Part shown: one piece after another, positions 6,131 to 13,469 of the stretch
Position numbering within the stretch: the stretch's first letter is position 1
Layout of the letters: each line of letters begins with the position of its first letter
Source of the DNA: Candidatus Tayloriibacteriota bacterium
Lineage (GTDB): Bacteria > Patescibacteriota > Minisyncoccia > Phycocordibacterales > PALSA-1337
Direction of reading: 5' to 3'
DNA: 22,599 nucleotides
NCBI GenBank assembly: GCA_026395095.1
Contig: JAPLZI010000064.1
Coordinates: forward strand, 24,470-47,068
Notes under the pieces: model-generated
Database searches by the model: none
What the model was told of the DNA's origin: nothing
The model's input: only the letters and a program-made list of their open reading frames with translations
Position numbers and translations under genes: made by a program

Positions 6131-6658
6131 ATGAAGTTGCTTAGAACAATAAGAGAAGTTGATATCTTTCCGGAATCTGGGTCAGACATTCAGGAGGATA
6201 AGTACAAAGAACGTTCTTCTGCCCGGGCGATTGTTTTTGATAAGGAAAGAAAAGTCGCTCTCCTGAATGTCTCTAAACATAATTATTATAAATTACCAGG
6301 TGGCGGAATTGAGGAAGGAGAAAATATTGAGGAGGCTTTGAAAAGGGAATGCTTAGAAGAGATTGGTTGTAACATTCAAATCAGAGATGAAGTTGGCGAG
6401 ATAATCGAATACCGAAATCAGGTTTTGCGCAAACAAATTTCGTATTGTTTTGTGGCAGAAGTTGAGGGTGTAAAAGGTGATCCAAAATTTGAACCAGATG
6501 AAATTGAAAAGGGTTTTCAGAATGTGTGGGTGACGCTGGATGAAGCTGTCGAATTACTGAAACAGAGTAAAACCACTGCCTATAATGGGAATTTTATTAT
6601 TGTAAGGGACTTGGTGTTTCTAGAGGCTTACAAGTCGTTACGCGATTCTGATAAATAA
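6131..6658 (+). CDS. Nudix hydrolase
   Basis: 175 residues. A full Nudix box spans residues 58-80 (G-x5-E-x7-R-E-C-x-E-E-x-G-C), preceded by YYKLPGG as usual. The enzyme would cleave a nucleoside diphosphate linked to another group, with Mg2+ held by the box glutamates; the substrate cannot be read from the sequence. The ~30 residues before the domain (DIFPESGSD...) resemble those of ADP-ribose or NTP pyrophosphatase-like Nudix proteins in CPR genomes. It starts 2 bases after the preceding stop, so the two genes are probably co-transcribed. No SD. Confidence 0.88.
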   Translation: MKLLRTIREVDIFPESGSDIQEDKYKERSSARAIVFDKERKVALLNVSKHNYYKLPGGGIEEGENIEEALKRECLEEIGCNIQIRDEVGEIIEYRNQVLRKQISYCFVAEVEGVKGDPKFEPDEIEKGFQNVWVTLDEAVELLKQSKTTAYNGNFIIVRDLVFLEAYKSLRDSDK

Positions 6659-6662
6659 AATA

Positions 6663-6683
6663 GGCAGAAGCGGTGCTTCTGCC
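6663..6683 (-). terminator. Terminator of the minus-strand 6729 gene
   Basis: Perfect 9-bp stem GGCAGAAGC/GCTTCTGCC with a 3-base loop. On the minus strand it is followed by a T-rich stretch (TATTTTATTTA); on the plus strand no T run follows. It therefore fits the minus-strand gene, ending 45 bases after its stop. Confidence 0.7.
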
Positions 6684-6728
6684 ATGAGAATCCGTGTTCT
6701 GGGTTCTTCGGGACAACCGGCTGGTTTA

Positions 6729-7058
6729 TTACCAAAGCCAAGGGAGGCCGAAGTAACCAACTGGATGACTGAAAACTGGTGGGGCACTTTCAGGGCGTGC
6801 GAAACTGTACCTTGGCTCGGGCCTTGTCACGAATTTCGGTGGGACGGCCGATCTGATTGTTGTTACCTTTTCATCATCGCGCTCTTCATCATCGAACCCA
6901 TCAGATCCATTCACTCCGTTCGATTTTTGGTGCAGTCGTCTCTCGACCTTCTTGGCGTAGGCGCTTTTCCCGCTGGGGTGTTTCACCCTTTGGTTCTTTT
7001 GAGCTTCACGCCTTGCGATTTCGTCTCTCCTGCGGTTTTCACGATTTTTATGGCCCAT
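6729..7058 (-). CDS. Small, highly charged hypothetical protein
   Basis: 109 residues from the ATG at 7058. The first ~55 residues are very basic (GHKNRENRRRDEIARREAQKN, then KKVERRLHQK), followed by an acidic stretch (GFDDEERDDE) and a Pro/aromatic tail ending FGLPWLW. This suggests a nucleic-acid-binding or ribosome-associated protein, but nothing is recognisable. The frame is open to 7103; ATG 7058 was chosen because GGAGG lies 4 bases upstream, one of very few good Shine-Dalgarno sites in the window. A promoter upstream and a terminator downstream complete the unit. The opposite strand also has an open frame (6684-7097), but its composition is unnatural and it has no signals. Confidence 0.65.
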   Translation of the reverse strand: MGHKNRENRRRDEIARREAQKNQRVKHPSGKSAYAKKVERRLHQKSNGVNGSDGFDDEERDDEKVTTIRSAVPPKFVTRPEPRYSFARPESAPPVFSHPVGYFGLPWLW

Positions 7059-7102
7059 ATGTCCTCCAGTTTTTTGTTTCGGTGCTGTTCTGACTGAAAA
7101 CA

Positions 7103-7131
7103 AAATTATCAGAAGATGCTCAATAAGTCAA
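7103..7131 (-). promoter_or_regulatory. Promoter of the 6729-7058 gene
   Basis: On the minus strand TTGACT (plus 7126-7131) is followed by TAATTT after 17 bases (7103-7108) or GATAAT after 15 (7105-7110). The leader would be about 40 bases and carries the GGAGG site at 7063-7067. Confidence 0.5.
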
Positions 7132-7175
7132 TTTCCTCGGATCTGTCCGTCGTTTCAAAGAAGCGCTTTTTTATG

Positions 7176-7181
7176 TAGAAT
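7176..7181 (+). promoter_or_regulatory. -10 box for gpmA
   Basis: TAGAAT ending 6 bases before the gpmA ATG at 7188; a weak TTTCAA -35 lies 17 bases upstream (7153-7158). Confidence 0.5.
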
Positions 7182-7187
7182 GTACCT

Positions 7188-7934
7188 ATGTATAAAATAG
7201 TTCTAGTTCGCCACGGCGAAAGCGTATGGAATAAGGAGAACAGATTCACAGGTTGGGTGAATGTAGACCTCACGGAAAAGGGAGTAGAAGAGGCGCATGA
7301 AGCTGGTAGGAGGCTGAAAGAAAAAGGCTTTGTGTTTGATCTGGCATTTACATCAGTTTTGAAGAGGGCTACCAGAACGCTCGATATCATTCTACAGGAA
7401 TTGGGTGAGCAGGGTATTGAGATCAGGAAGTCATGGATACTAAATGAGCGACACTACGGGGCTCTCCAAGGCTTGAATAAATCCGAGATGGCTGCGAAAT
7501 ATGGCGAGAAGCAAGTATTCACATGGCGCAGAGGTTATGATGTCTCAATTCCGCCGATTACCAAGGACAGTGAAATGTACCCAGGAAAAGATCCACTATA
7601 TTCGAACCTGAAAGAATCCGAAATTCCTTTGTTTGAAAATCTAAAGATGGTGGTTGAAAGGGTCGTGCCGTATTGGGAGTCTGAAATAGTTCCGGCCCTC
7701 ATGAGCGGCCGAAATATAATCGTATCTACTTCTGGCAACGATCTGCGCGCGCTTTTGAAGCATGTTGAGAATATGTCCGAGTCTGATGTCGTTGAACTGA
7801 ACTTTCCAACAGGAATACCTATGGTGTGCGAGCTTGATGATAATCTCATGATGATTAGGAGATATTTCCTAGCAAGCCCGGAAGAATTGAAGAAGGCGAT
7901 AGAAGAAATAATAAACCAAGGAAAAATAAAATAG
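7188..7934 (+). CDS. gpmA: 2,3-bisphosphoglycerate-dependent phosphoglycerate mutase, second catalytic His replaced
   Basis: Interconverts 3- and 2-phosphoglycerate in glycolysis. Length (248) and sequence match dPGM throughout: LVRHGESVWN with the phospho-accepting H9, the FTGWVNVDLTEKG segment, SVLKRATRTLD with its Arg, LNERHYGALQG with the catalytic Glu, and the C-terminal ELNFPTGIPMVCEL. The usual AHGNSLRAL motif reads VSTSGNDLRAL: the second active-site histidine (H184 in well-studied enzymes) is a serine here (S182, codon TCT at 7731-7733). The rest of the pocket is kept, so the protein is unlikely to be simple debris. It may be a slow mutase, a bisphosphoglycerate phosphatase/synthase-type enzyme, or use another base. 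It starts 6 bases after a TAGAAT -10. Confidence 0.9.
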   Translation: MYKIVLVRHGESVWNKENRFTGWVNVDLTEKGVEEAHEAGRRLKEKGFVFDLAFTSVLKRATRTLDIILQELGEQGIEIRKSWILNERHYGALQGLNKSEMAAKYGEKQVFTWRRGYDVSIPPITKDSEMYPGKDPLYSNLKESEIPLFENLKMVVERVVPYWESEIVPALMSGRNIIVSTSGNDLRALLKHVENMSESDVVELNFPTGIPMVCELDDNLMMIRRYFLASPEELKKAIEEIINQGKIK

Positions 7935-7967
7935 TTTCTGTGGCCACTAGCTAATCTTCTAGAAGTG

Positions 7968-7976
7968 TGATATAGT
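7968..7976 (+). promoter_or_regulatory. Extended -10 promoter for the surface protein-sortase operon
   Basis: TGA plus TATAGT (7971-7976). Predicted start near 7983 leaves a leader of about 32 bases before ATG 8015, longer than at most genes here. No SD is visible in the leader. Confidence 0.5.
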
Positions 7977-8014
7977 GTGCCTAGTTTGAATCTACTAGCA
8001 GTTAATAGAAACCC

Positions 8015-9373
8015 ATGAAAAAACTTAATATTGTTTCGATTTTGATAGCCCCAGCTGCGCTTTTTGTGTCCGTGATACTTAGCTTTGGTGGCTTAAACAC
8101 TGTGTTTGCGGCAACAACACCTACTCTTGGGACGGCTTCGCCCTATAGTGTTCTTGGCAGTACCTATACCAACACTTCGGCGACTACAGTCAATGGAGAA
8201 GTCGGATTTACCACTGGACCGGCAGTCAATCCTGCTGGCACACACGTGAATTATGGGGCTGTTCCTCCTTATTCTACTGCAGGTGCAGATCAGGGAGTAG
8301 CTTTATCTGCTCTAGCTTCCCAAGGTTGTTCATACACCTTTTTAGGTGGAGCAGTCGACCTTTCCACTGACACTGGACACGGCCCTATCGGTGTTTACAC
8401 TCCTGGGGTGTATTGCAGTACCGGAGCAATGGATGTGGGAGGAGCGATTTCACTAAATGGCAGTGGAACCTACATTTTCAGGTCCGGTGGCGCATTGACC
8501 TCAACAACGGGTTCGATTGTCACATTGAGCGGCGCATCAGAATGTGATGTTTTCTGGACTGCAGCTGCCGCAACATCCCTCGCAAATAATACGACATTCG
8601 TGGGAACCGTCATTGATGATGCGGGCATAACTGTGGGTGCCGTTGTTACTTGGGTTGGAAGAGCTTTAGCATTCAATGGAACAGTCACGACTGACACTGA
8701 CACCATCTCTGTTCCATCATGTGCAACTCCTCCAGTTCCGTCCGTACCACCGGTACCACCCGTGCCTCCAACTGCTCCTGCGGCAGTGTCGGTATCGTTT
8801 GGTAATGGTGAAGGTACTAATAATAGTAGAGGAAATAGTGGCTATACACATGTTACGCCTTTTATCAGCATCACAAATGTTCCCAGCCCTTCATCTCTGC
8901 CGAGGGGACCTGGATCTGTCACTTACGATTATTCTGTCGCTAATACTGGAACAGTGCAGGCACTGACCGGTGTTGTTGTCACTGACAATATGTGCAATCC
9001 GATAGTTTTTGTCTCCGGAGATCTAAATGGTAATAATAAGCTTGATCTGACTGAAGTTTGGAAATACAAGTGTACTACAACGCTTTCAGACACTACCACT
9101 AACACGGCGATGGCAGTTGGGTATAGTGATGATTCTTATCGCCAGTCCGCAGTCGCAACGGCAGTTTCTAATGTTGTTGTTGGGGTTGGGTCACTAGTAC
9201 AATCGACTTCACCTGTTAACAACACTACAAAGACGATCACGATCGTTCCAACTCTTCCTGATACTGGTTTTCCTCCTTATGAGAATAATCTTCCATGGAA
9301 TGCGGCTATACTAATCGGCATTCTTGCCCTAATTTCAGCAAATGTTTTTCTTTTCAAAAAAATCCGCGCTTAG
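8015..9373 (+). CDS. Ice-binding-like (DUF3494) surface protein with LPDTG sorting signal
   Basis: 452 residues in modules. (1) Signal peptide 1-32, ending VFA. (2) An ice-binding-like/DUF3494 beta-solenoid domain to about 235: GTASPYSVLGSTYTNTSATT, the middle TPGVYCSTGAMDVGGAISLN and YIFRSGGALTS, and a C-terminal NTTFVGTVIDDAGITV part, all characteristic. (3) A Pro-Val-rich linker (PPVPSVPPVPPVPP). (4) A DUF11-like repeat domain (YDYSVANTGTV, VVVTDN, DLNGNNKLDLTEVWKYKC; the last includes a possible Ca-binding loop). (5) LPDTG at 414-418, a hydrophobic helix at about 428-446, and a KKIRA tail. This is a full sortase-type cell-wall sorting signal. DUF3494 domains can bind ice, but in many bacteria they act as adhesins. 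The sortase gene overlaps its 3' end by 32 bases, so the two are almost certainly partners. Confidence 0.9.
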   Translation: MKKLNIVSILIAPAALFVSVILSFGGLNTVFAATTPTLGTASPYSVLGSTYTNTSATTVNGEVGFTTGPAVNPAGTHVNYGAVPPYSTAGADQGVALSALASQGCSYTFLGGAVDLSTDTGHGPIGVYTPGVYCSTGAMDVGGAISLNGSGTYIFRSGGALTSTTGSIVTLSGASECDVFWTAAAATSLANNTTFVGTVIDDAGITVGAVVTWVGRALAFNGTVTTDTDTISVPSCATPPVPSVPPVPPVPPTAPAAVSVSFGNGEGTNNSRGNSGYTHVTPFISITNVPSPSSLPRGPGSVTYDYSVANTGTVQALTGVVVTDNMCNPIVFVSGDLNGNNKLDLTEVWKYKCTTTLSDTTTNTAMAVGYSDDSYRQSAVATAVSNVVVGVGSLVQSTSPVNNTTKTITIVPTLPDTGFPPYENNLPWNAAILIGILALISANVFLFKKIRA

Positions 9374-9920
9374 CCTTATTGGAGCCGCACTGTTATTAGT
9401 TGTGGTTTCCTTTGTGGTTAGTGGATGGGCCAGACCAGTTTTTAGCAACGGTCTTGTGAAAGAAACTGTTTCAGAACTCCCATTTCGTCTCATGATTCCG
9501 AAGATAAATGTTGATGCCGCGATTGAACGAGTCGGTCTGACAGAGAAGGGATCTATGGATGCGCCGAAAAATCCTGGGAATGTTGGATGGTTCGATCTTG
9601 GTTCGCGTCCTGGAGAAAAAGGAAGTTCTGTTATCGACGGACACTCTGGCTGGATAAATAGGGCACCGGCTGTATTTGATGACCTGTATAAACTGAACAA
9701 GGGAGACAAGTTGTATGTTCAGGATGAAAAAGGACTTGTTACAACATTCGTCGTGCATGGGGTTCGTATATACGGCGAGCATGAAGATGCTTCGAATATA
9801 TTTGACTCAAAAGATGGAAAAGCGCACCTTAACCTCATTACCTGCGAAGGCATTTGGGACAAAATCAGCCAGAAATATTCTGGCCGACTCGTGATATTTT
9901 CTGACAAAGAGGTAAAATAA
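9342..9920 (+). CDS. Sortase (class D/E-like transpeptidase)
   Basis: 192 residues. An N-terminal membrane helix (about 8-28) anchors the enzyme, and the sortase barrel follows: LMIPKINVDAAIERVGL, then SSVIDGHSGW with the catalytic H101, LNLITCEG with the nucleophile C168, and SGRLVIF with R182. Sortases cut an LPxTG motif between Thr and Gly and join the protein to a surface amine. The class is judged D/E-like from length and the TCEG context; class F is possible. The gene overlaps the LPDTG protein gene by 32 bases, giving translational coupling and a clear substrate. No SD. Confidence 0.93.
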   Translation: MFFFSKKSALSLIGAALLLVVVSFVVSGWARPVFSNGLVKETVSELPFRLMIPKINVDAAIERVGLTEKGSMDAPKNPGNVGWFDLGSRPGEKGSSVIDGHSGWINRAPAVFDDLYKLNKGDKLYVQDEKGLVTTFVVHGVRIYGEHEDASNIFDSKDGKAHLNLITCEGIWDKISQKYSGRLVIFSDKEVK

Positions 9921-9928
9921 TGTATAAT
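9901..9928 (+). promoter_or_regulatory. Promoter of the ZIP gene inside the sortase 3' end
   Basis: CTGACA -35 (9901-9906), 16-base spacer, perfect TATAAT -10 (9923-9928), ending 6 bases before ATG 9935. A separate SD-like GAGG at 9909-9912 serves the alternative ATG at 9920. Confidence 0.55.
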
Positions 9929-9934
9929 CAATTC

Positions 9935-10687
9935 ATGCTCATACTGATAGCCATGGCCACATTTGTCTTCACTCTGATCGGGGGCTTGGTGGCCTTAAAG
10001 TTCAAAGATAGGTTGCACATCATCCTAGGTTTCAGCGCCGGCGCTGTTGTTGCGGTGGCCTTTTTCGATATTCTTCCGGAGGCCCTTGATCTTGGCAGTA
10101 AATATTATGATAGCTCTATCATCACTGGAACAGTCGGCCTAGGTTTTCTCATCTATCTGATTTTGGATCGTGTAGTGTTTCTGCATGCTCATGCACATGA
10201 CGAAACAGATCAGGAACATGTTGCGCTATCTTTCCCTGAATCGAAGCATATAAGAAGGGGAACTCTGGGGGCTTCGACTTTGAGTATTCATAGTTTTATT
10301 GATGGCGTTGCAATCGGTTTGGCTTTCCAAGTTTCTGCCGCAGTCGGAATAATTGTTGCCGTGGCAGTTTTGATACACGATTTTTCCGATGGTATCAACA
10401 CTGTTGGCCTCATTCTTAAAAATAAAGGAGAAGGTGCGCGAGCCTTGCGTTGGCTTGCAGTCGATGCTGTTGCTCCAGTTCTTGGTGTCGTTTCAACTCT
10501 GTTTTTTACTTTACCGGAACAGAATCTTTCTATCATTCTGGCCTTATTCTGCGGCTTTTTCCTATATATCGGTGCAACTGACCTCATTCCAGAAAGCCAT
10601 CATGCTCACCCGAAGCTTCTTACGACTGGGATGACTCTACTCGGCGCGGGGGTGTTATATCTAGCTATACAACTAGCCCATGTTTGA
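9935..10687 (+). CDS. ZIP family divalent metal transporter
   Basis: 250 residues from ATG 9935; a second possible ATG at 9920 adds MYNQF. A polytopic membrane protein of the ZIP family (Zn/Fe/Mn uptake). Marks: GFSAGAVVAVAFFDILPEAL in the first part, a His-rich cytoplasmic loop (HAHAHDE) after the third helix, HSFIDGVAIGLAF in TM4 and HDFSDGINTVGLIL in TM5, whose His/Asp residues line the metal path, and GATDLIPESHH near the end. Length is normal. ATG 9920 overlaps the sortase stop and has GAGG 7 bases upstream, which suits translation from the operon mRNA; ATG 9935 fits a leaderless mRNA from the internal promoter. Both starts may be used. The 3' end overlaps queA by 8 bases. Confidence 0.92.
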   Translation: MLILIAMATFVFTLIGGLVALKFKDRLHIILGFSAGAVVAVAFFDILPEALDLGSKYYDSSIITGTVGLGFLIYLILDRVVFLHAHAHDETDQEHVALSFPESKHIRRGTLGASTLSIHSFIDGVAIGLAFQVSAAVGIIVAVAVLIHDFSDGINTVGLILKNKGEGARALRWLAVDAVAPVLGVVSTLFFTLPEQNLSIILALFCGFFLYIGATDLIPESHHAHPKLLTTGMTLLGAGVLYLAIQLAHV

Positions 10688-11708
10688 ATACAACCTTCCC
10701 AAGGAACTCATAGCAAATGCACCGGTTGAACCGCGTGATAGTGCGAAGTTATTTGTTTACAGTACCAAGACTGATGAAATAGTACTCGACACTTTTTCCA
10801 ACATTGCTAGGTATTTACCGAGGGGATCAGTTTTGGTTCTCAACGACACAAAGGTTGTGCCGGCAAGACTGACAGTCAACAAGCTCACAGGCGGGGCTGT
10901 GACTATTCTGTTCCTCATAAATGAATGGGATGGCGGACCCCACATAAAAGGTCTTCCAGACAAAGGTTTAATGCTCTATGAAGGGTTGTTTCTGGACGGG
11001 CATCCGATGCTTGAGCCGATTTCGCATGTAAATGAAGAATTTACCTTCAAGATCCTTGTGGCACCAGAAATTTTCAGGAAGCTTTTTGAAAAGTATGGCC
11101 AAACTCCATTGCCGCCTTATATACATTCTGATCTATCTGAAGAGGAACTTAGACAAAAATATCAGAGTGTTTTTGCGGAAAAACCGGCCTCAGTCGCGGC
11201 CCCTACGGCGTCGCTCCATTTTACAGATAATGTTTTCAAGACATTAGATGTGAAAGACATTATAAGAACGAAGGTCACTCTACATGTCGGCCGAGGTACA
11301 TTTTCGCCAGTTAGAAGTGACCAGATTTCATCTGGAGAACTTCATTCAGAGCCTATTCATATCACTAAGGAAAGCGCTGAAATAATCCAATCTGCGAAAC
11401 AGTCTGGCAGGGCAGTGACAGCCTGTGGTACGACGGCGCTCCGGCTTCTCGAAGCAACTGCTGACTACATTCTTGCAGGTAAGGAATATGAAGGGGAGAC
11501 GACTTTGTTCATAAAGGCACCATACGAGTTTAAAGTCGTTGATATTTTTATCACGAATTTCCATCTTCCAGGCACGTCGCTCCTCATGTTGGTCGATGCA
11601 TTCCTGAAATCGAAAAAGGCGAAGAAGTCATGGAGAGATTTGTACGAACTGGCGATCCGGCAACACTTTCGATTCTACTCTTTCGGTGATGCCATGTTGA
11701 TTATCTAG
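10680..11708 (+). CDS. queA: S-adenosylmethionine:tRNA ribosyltransferase-isomerase (queuosine synthesis)
   Basis: Transfers and rearranges the ribosyl group of SAM onto 7-aminomethyl-7-deazaguanine at tRNA position 34, making epoxyqueuosine. At 342 residues it is full-length. Family motifs in order: YNLPKELIANAPVEPRDSAKL, VLVLNDTKVVPARL, PLPPYI, AAPTASLHFT, TLHVGRGTFSPV, ACGTTALRLLEA, FIKAPYEFKVVDIFITNFHLPGT, and the terminal FYSFGDAMLI. In the usual PTAGLHFT motif Gly is Ser here. It overlaps the ZIP gene by 8 bases. No other queuosine gene (tgt, queC-F, queG) is in the window. Confidence 0.97.
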   Translation: MFEYNLPKELIANAPVEPRDSAKLFVYSTKTDEIVLDTFSNIARYLPRGSVLVLNDTKVVPARLTVNKLTGGAVTILFLINEWDGGPHIKGLPDKGLMLYEGLFLDGHPMLEPISHVNEEFTFKILVAPEIFRKLFEKYGQTPLPPYIHSDLSEEELRQKYQSVFAEKPASVAAPTASLHFTDNVFKTLDVKDIIRTKVTLHVGRGTFSPVRSDQISSGELHSEPIHITKESAEIIQSAKQSGRAVTACGTTALRLLEATADYILAGKEYEGETTLFIKAPYEFKVVDIFITNFHLPGTSLLMLVDAFLKSKKAKKSWRDLYELAIRQHFRFYSFGDAMLII

Positions 11709-11725
11709 GTTCAAATCTATATAAT
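11697..11725 (+). promoter_or_regulatory. Promoter of the dsbA-VKOR pair
   Basis: TTGATT -35 (11697-11702), 17-base spacer, perfect TATAAT -10 (11720-11725), ending 8 bases before ATG 11734. It is the best complete sigma-70-type promoter in the window and overlaps the queA stop. Confidence 0.7.
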
Positions 11726-11733
11726 CAGCCTTC

Positions 11734-12384
11734 ATGAATACAAAGCGCATTATTTTCTGGGTGGGGTTCGTCATAGTTCTGGCGCTCATTGTCTGGGGCC
11801 TTATCGCCGCTATTAATAAGGAAAAAGGCGCATCTCCAAATGGACCGAAAGTTGGTATTCCTGCCCCGATCACTTCTATTGACCATGTCCGTGGGCCTGA
11901 AAATGCATCGGTAACTTTCATAGAATATAGCGATTTCCAGTGCCCGGCTTGCCAAATTTATCATCCAATAGTCGAAAATATTTTTGCGTCCAGTACTGTG
12001 CCAATTAGGATGGTTTACAGACATTATCCTCTACCTCAACATAGTAATGCGCTCATTTCAGCACAGGCGTCAGAGGCCGCTTCGCTCCAGGGTAAATTCT
12101 GGGAGATGTATCACTTGTTATTCATCAATCACACGGAGTGGACAGAGCTCGGAGACCCTAGAGATGTTTTTGCAGGCTATGCACAGCGTATTGGCTTGAA
12201 TGTTACGAAGTTTAAGGCTGATATGGATGGAACTGTGGCAAAAGATGCGGTACAGAAGCAGTTGGCAGAAGGCCAAGTTCTAGGCATATATCAGACGCCG
12301 ACATTCTTCTTGAATGGAAAAATGATCGAAAATCCTCAAAGTTATGAACAATTTAAAACAGCTATTGAAGCGGCCGCTAAGTAA
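11734..12384 (+). CDS. DsbA-like thiol:disulfide oxidoreductase, membrane-anchored
   Basis: 216 residues. One N-terminal membrane helix (about 6-26) anchors a thioredoxin-fold domain outside the cell. The active site is C70-P-A-C73 within EYSDFQCPACQIYHP. The cis-Pro loop reads TPTFFLNG near the C-terminus, as in DsbA/BdbD-type proteins. It would oxidise cysteines in exported proteins and be re-oxidised by the VKOR protein encoded next, whose gene overlaps this one by 41 bases. Transcribed from the TATAAT promoter just upstream, with an 8-base gap to the ATG. Confidence 0.93.
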   Translation: MNTKRIIFWVGFVIVLALIVWGLIAAINKEKGASPNGPKVGIPAPITSIDHVRGPENASVTFIEYSDFQCPACQIYHPIVENIFASSTVPIRMVYRHYPLPQHSNALISAQASEAASLQGKFWEMYHLLFINHTEWTELGDPRDVFAGYAQRIGLNVTKFKADMDGTVAKDAVQKQLAEGQVLGIYQTPTFFLNGKMIENPQSYEQFKTAIEAAAK

Positions 12385-12835
12385 AGTTTCGACAGGTCAT
12401 GTCGTGGCGGTTCTTATTATTGCCTTGTTAGGCTTCGCTGATGCGGCTTTTCTTACGATCGAACATTATAGGGGGGTAGTTCCGCCGTGTTCTGTAACAG
12501 AAGGGTGTGATGTCGTTCTCGGAAGTCAGTTTTCATCTCTATTCGGCATACCGACTGCTCTGTTCGGAGCGATTTATTATCTGTTAATCGTGCTGGGAGC
12601 TTTTATTTTTCTTGAGTCGAAACATGTGGGCGAGTCATTGGCTTCTCATCACTTCTCTATTCTCAAGTGGTGCCTCCTCGGAACAATTATTGGGTTTCTG
12701 ATGTCCTTGTGGTTTATTTATCTACAGGTTTTTATTCTGCACTCATATTGTGCGTATTGTTTAGGCTCGGCTCTCACCTCAATCATCCTGTTTATCATAG
12801 CTATCGATGTCATACGAAAAAATGAAAACATCTAA
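12344..12835 (+). CDS. Vitamin K epoxide reductase (VKOR) family membrane protein
   Basis: 163 residues with about four hydrophobic helices. VKOR signature: the loop pair C49-x5-C55, a conserved Ser in GSQFSSLFGIP, and the catalytic C136-A-Y-C139 near the start of the last helix. Bacterial VKORs replace DsbB: they take electrons from DsbA and pass them to a quinone. No thioredoxin domain is fused, consistent with a separate DsbA partner encoded immediately upstream. The start at 12344 lies inside the dsbA-like gene (41-base overlap), so translation is probably coupled. The 3' end overlaps the methyltransferase gene by 29 bases. Confidence 0.92.
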   Translation: MNNLKQLLKRPLSKVSTGHVVAVLIIALLGFADAAFLTIEHYRGVVPPCSVTEGCDVVLGSQFSSLFGIPTALFGAIYYLLIVLGAFIFLESKHVGESLASHHFSILKWCLLGTIIGFLMSLWFIYLQVFILHSYCAYCLGSALTSIILFIIAIDVIRKNENI

Positions 12836-13469
12836 TATTCTAATAACAAAACCGAGCTCGGATTATGAACTAGTTGATTCCGGCGAGGGGGAGAAGCTTG
12901 AGCGCTTCGGGAAAATTCTCATGTCGCGTCCGGATCCGCAGGCTCTGTGGCCGAAGAGATTGCCCGAGTCAGAATGGAAAAAAGCTGACGCGTATTTTAC
13001 TCGTGATAGTGACAAGGCAGAGTGGACATTCCGTGAAGCGGGGACAGTGCCGGCGGAGTGGCCTATAGAATTTGCTGGTTTGAAGTTCCTGATAAAACCA
13101 ACGGCGTTCAAGCATACGGGTCTTTTTCCGGAACAGGCGCCAAATTGGGAGTGGATGCGGGAACTTATCAACGGAGCGGTCAAGGATAAACGAGAAATTG
13201 AGGTTTTGAATCTTTTTGGTTACACAGGCGGGGCGTCTCTGGCCTGTGCACAGGCTGGGGCAAAAGTGGTCCATATCGATAGTTCGAAATCGGCGGTCGC
13301 GTGGGCTAGACAAAATGCCGAGCTTTCGGGATTGGTGGACAAGATCAATGCCGGGCAGGTAAAGAAGATCGAAGTGCAGGAAAATAATTTGACCATAACG
13401 GTTAATGACGACACACAGCTGAAATCCGAAAAAGAAAACAGCACGGCGCTTAGAATTTTCTGCCGCTAA
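12807..13469 (+). pseudogene. RlmI-like SAM-dependent methyltransferase, truncated, with foreign tail
   Basis: Residues 1 to ~176 are a normal start of the RlmI/YccW-type RNA methyltransferase family (PF10672-like): YELVDSGEGEKLERFG, an RPDPQALWPK segment, FKHTGLFPEQAPNWEWM, and the SAM-binding VLNLFGYTGGASLACAQAGA with HIDSSKSAVAWARQNAELSGL. The expected middle, including the DPPxFGRG catalytic motif, is missing. From about residue 177 (13335) the frame runs into VDKINAGQVKKIEVQENNLT-like sequence that resembles an FtsH N-terminal ectodomain, then stops at 13469. The rest of the methyltransferase resumes in another frame at 13454. Without motif IV it cannot be active. A start at ATG 12822 is also possible. 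The 5' end overlaps the VKOR gene by 29 bases. Confidence 0.75.
13335..13453 (+). other. Segment resembling the FtsH N-terminal ectodomain, inserted in the methyltransferase gene
   Basis: In the frame of the upstream fragment this stretch reads VDKINAGQVKKIEVQENNLT, then TVNDDTQLKSEKENSTAL. In CPR and other FtsH proteases the short periplasmic domain after the first membrane helix has the same layout: F/LVxxINxGxVKxIxVxGNxLxxTxxDxTxxxSxKExxxxL. No FtsH membrane helix, AAA or protease domain is present. It replaces roughly 60 residues of the methyltransferase. Family match is from memory of the pattern, not a search. Confidence 0.5.

Noticed and set aside
6684..7097. 137-codon plus-strand open frame starting at the hairpin
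   Set aside because: No promoter or SD, Cys/Phe/Ser-rich unnatural composition; the minus-strand frame has promoter, SD and terminator.
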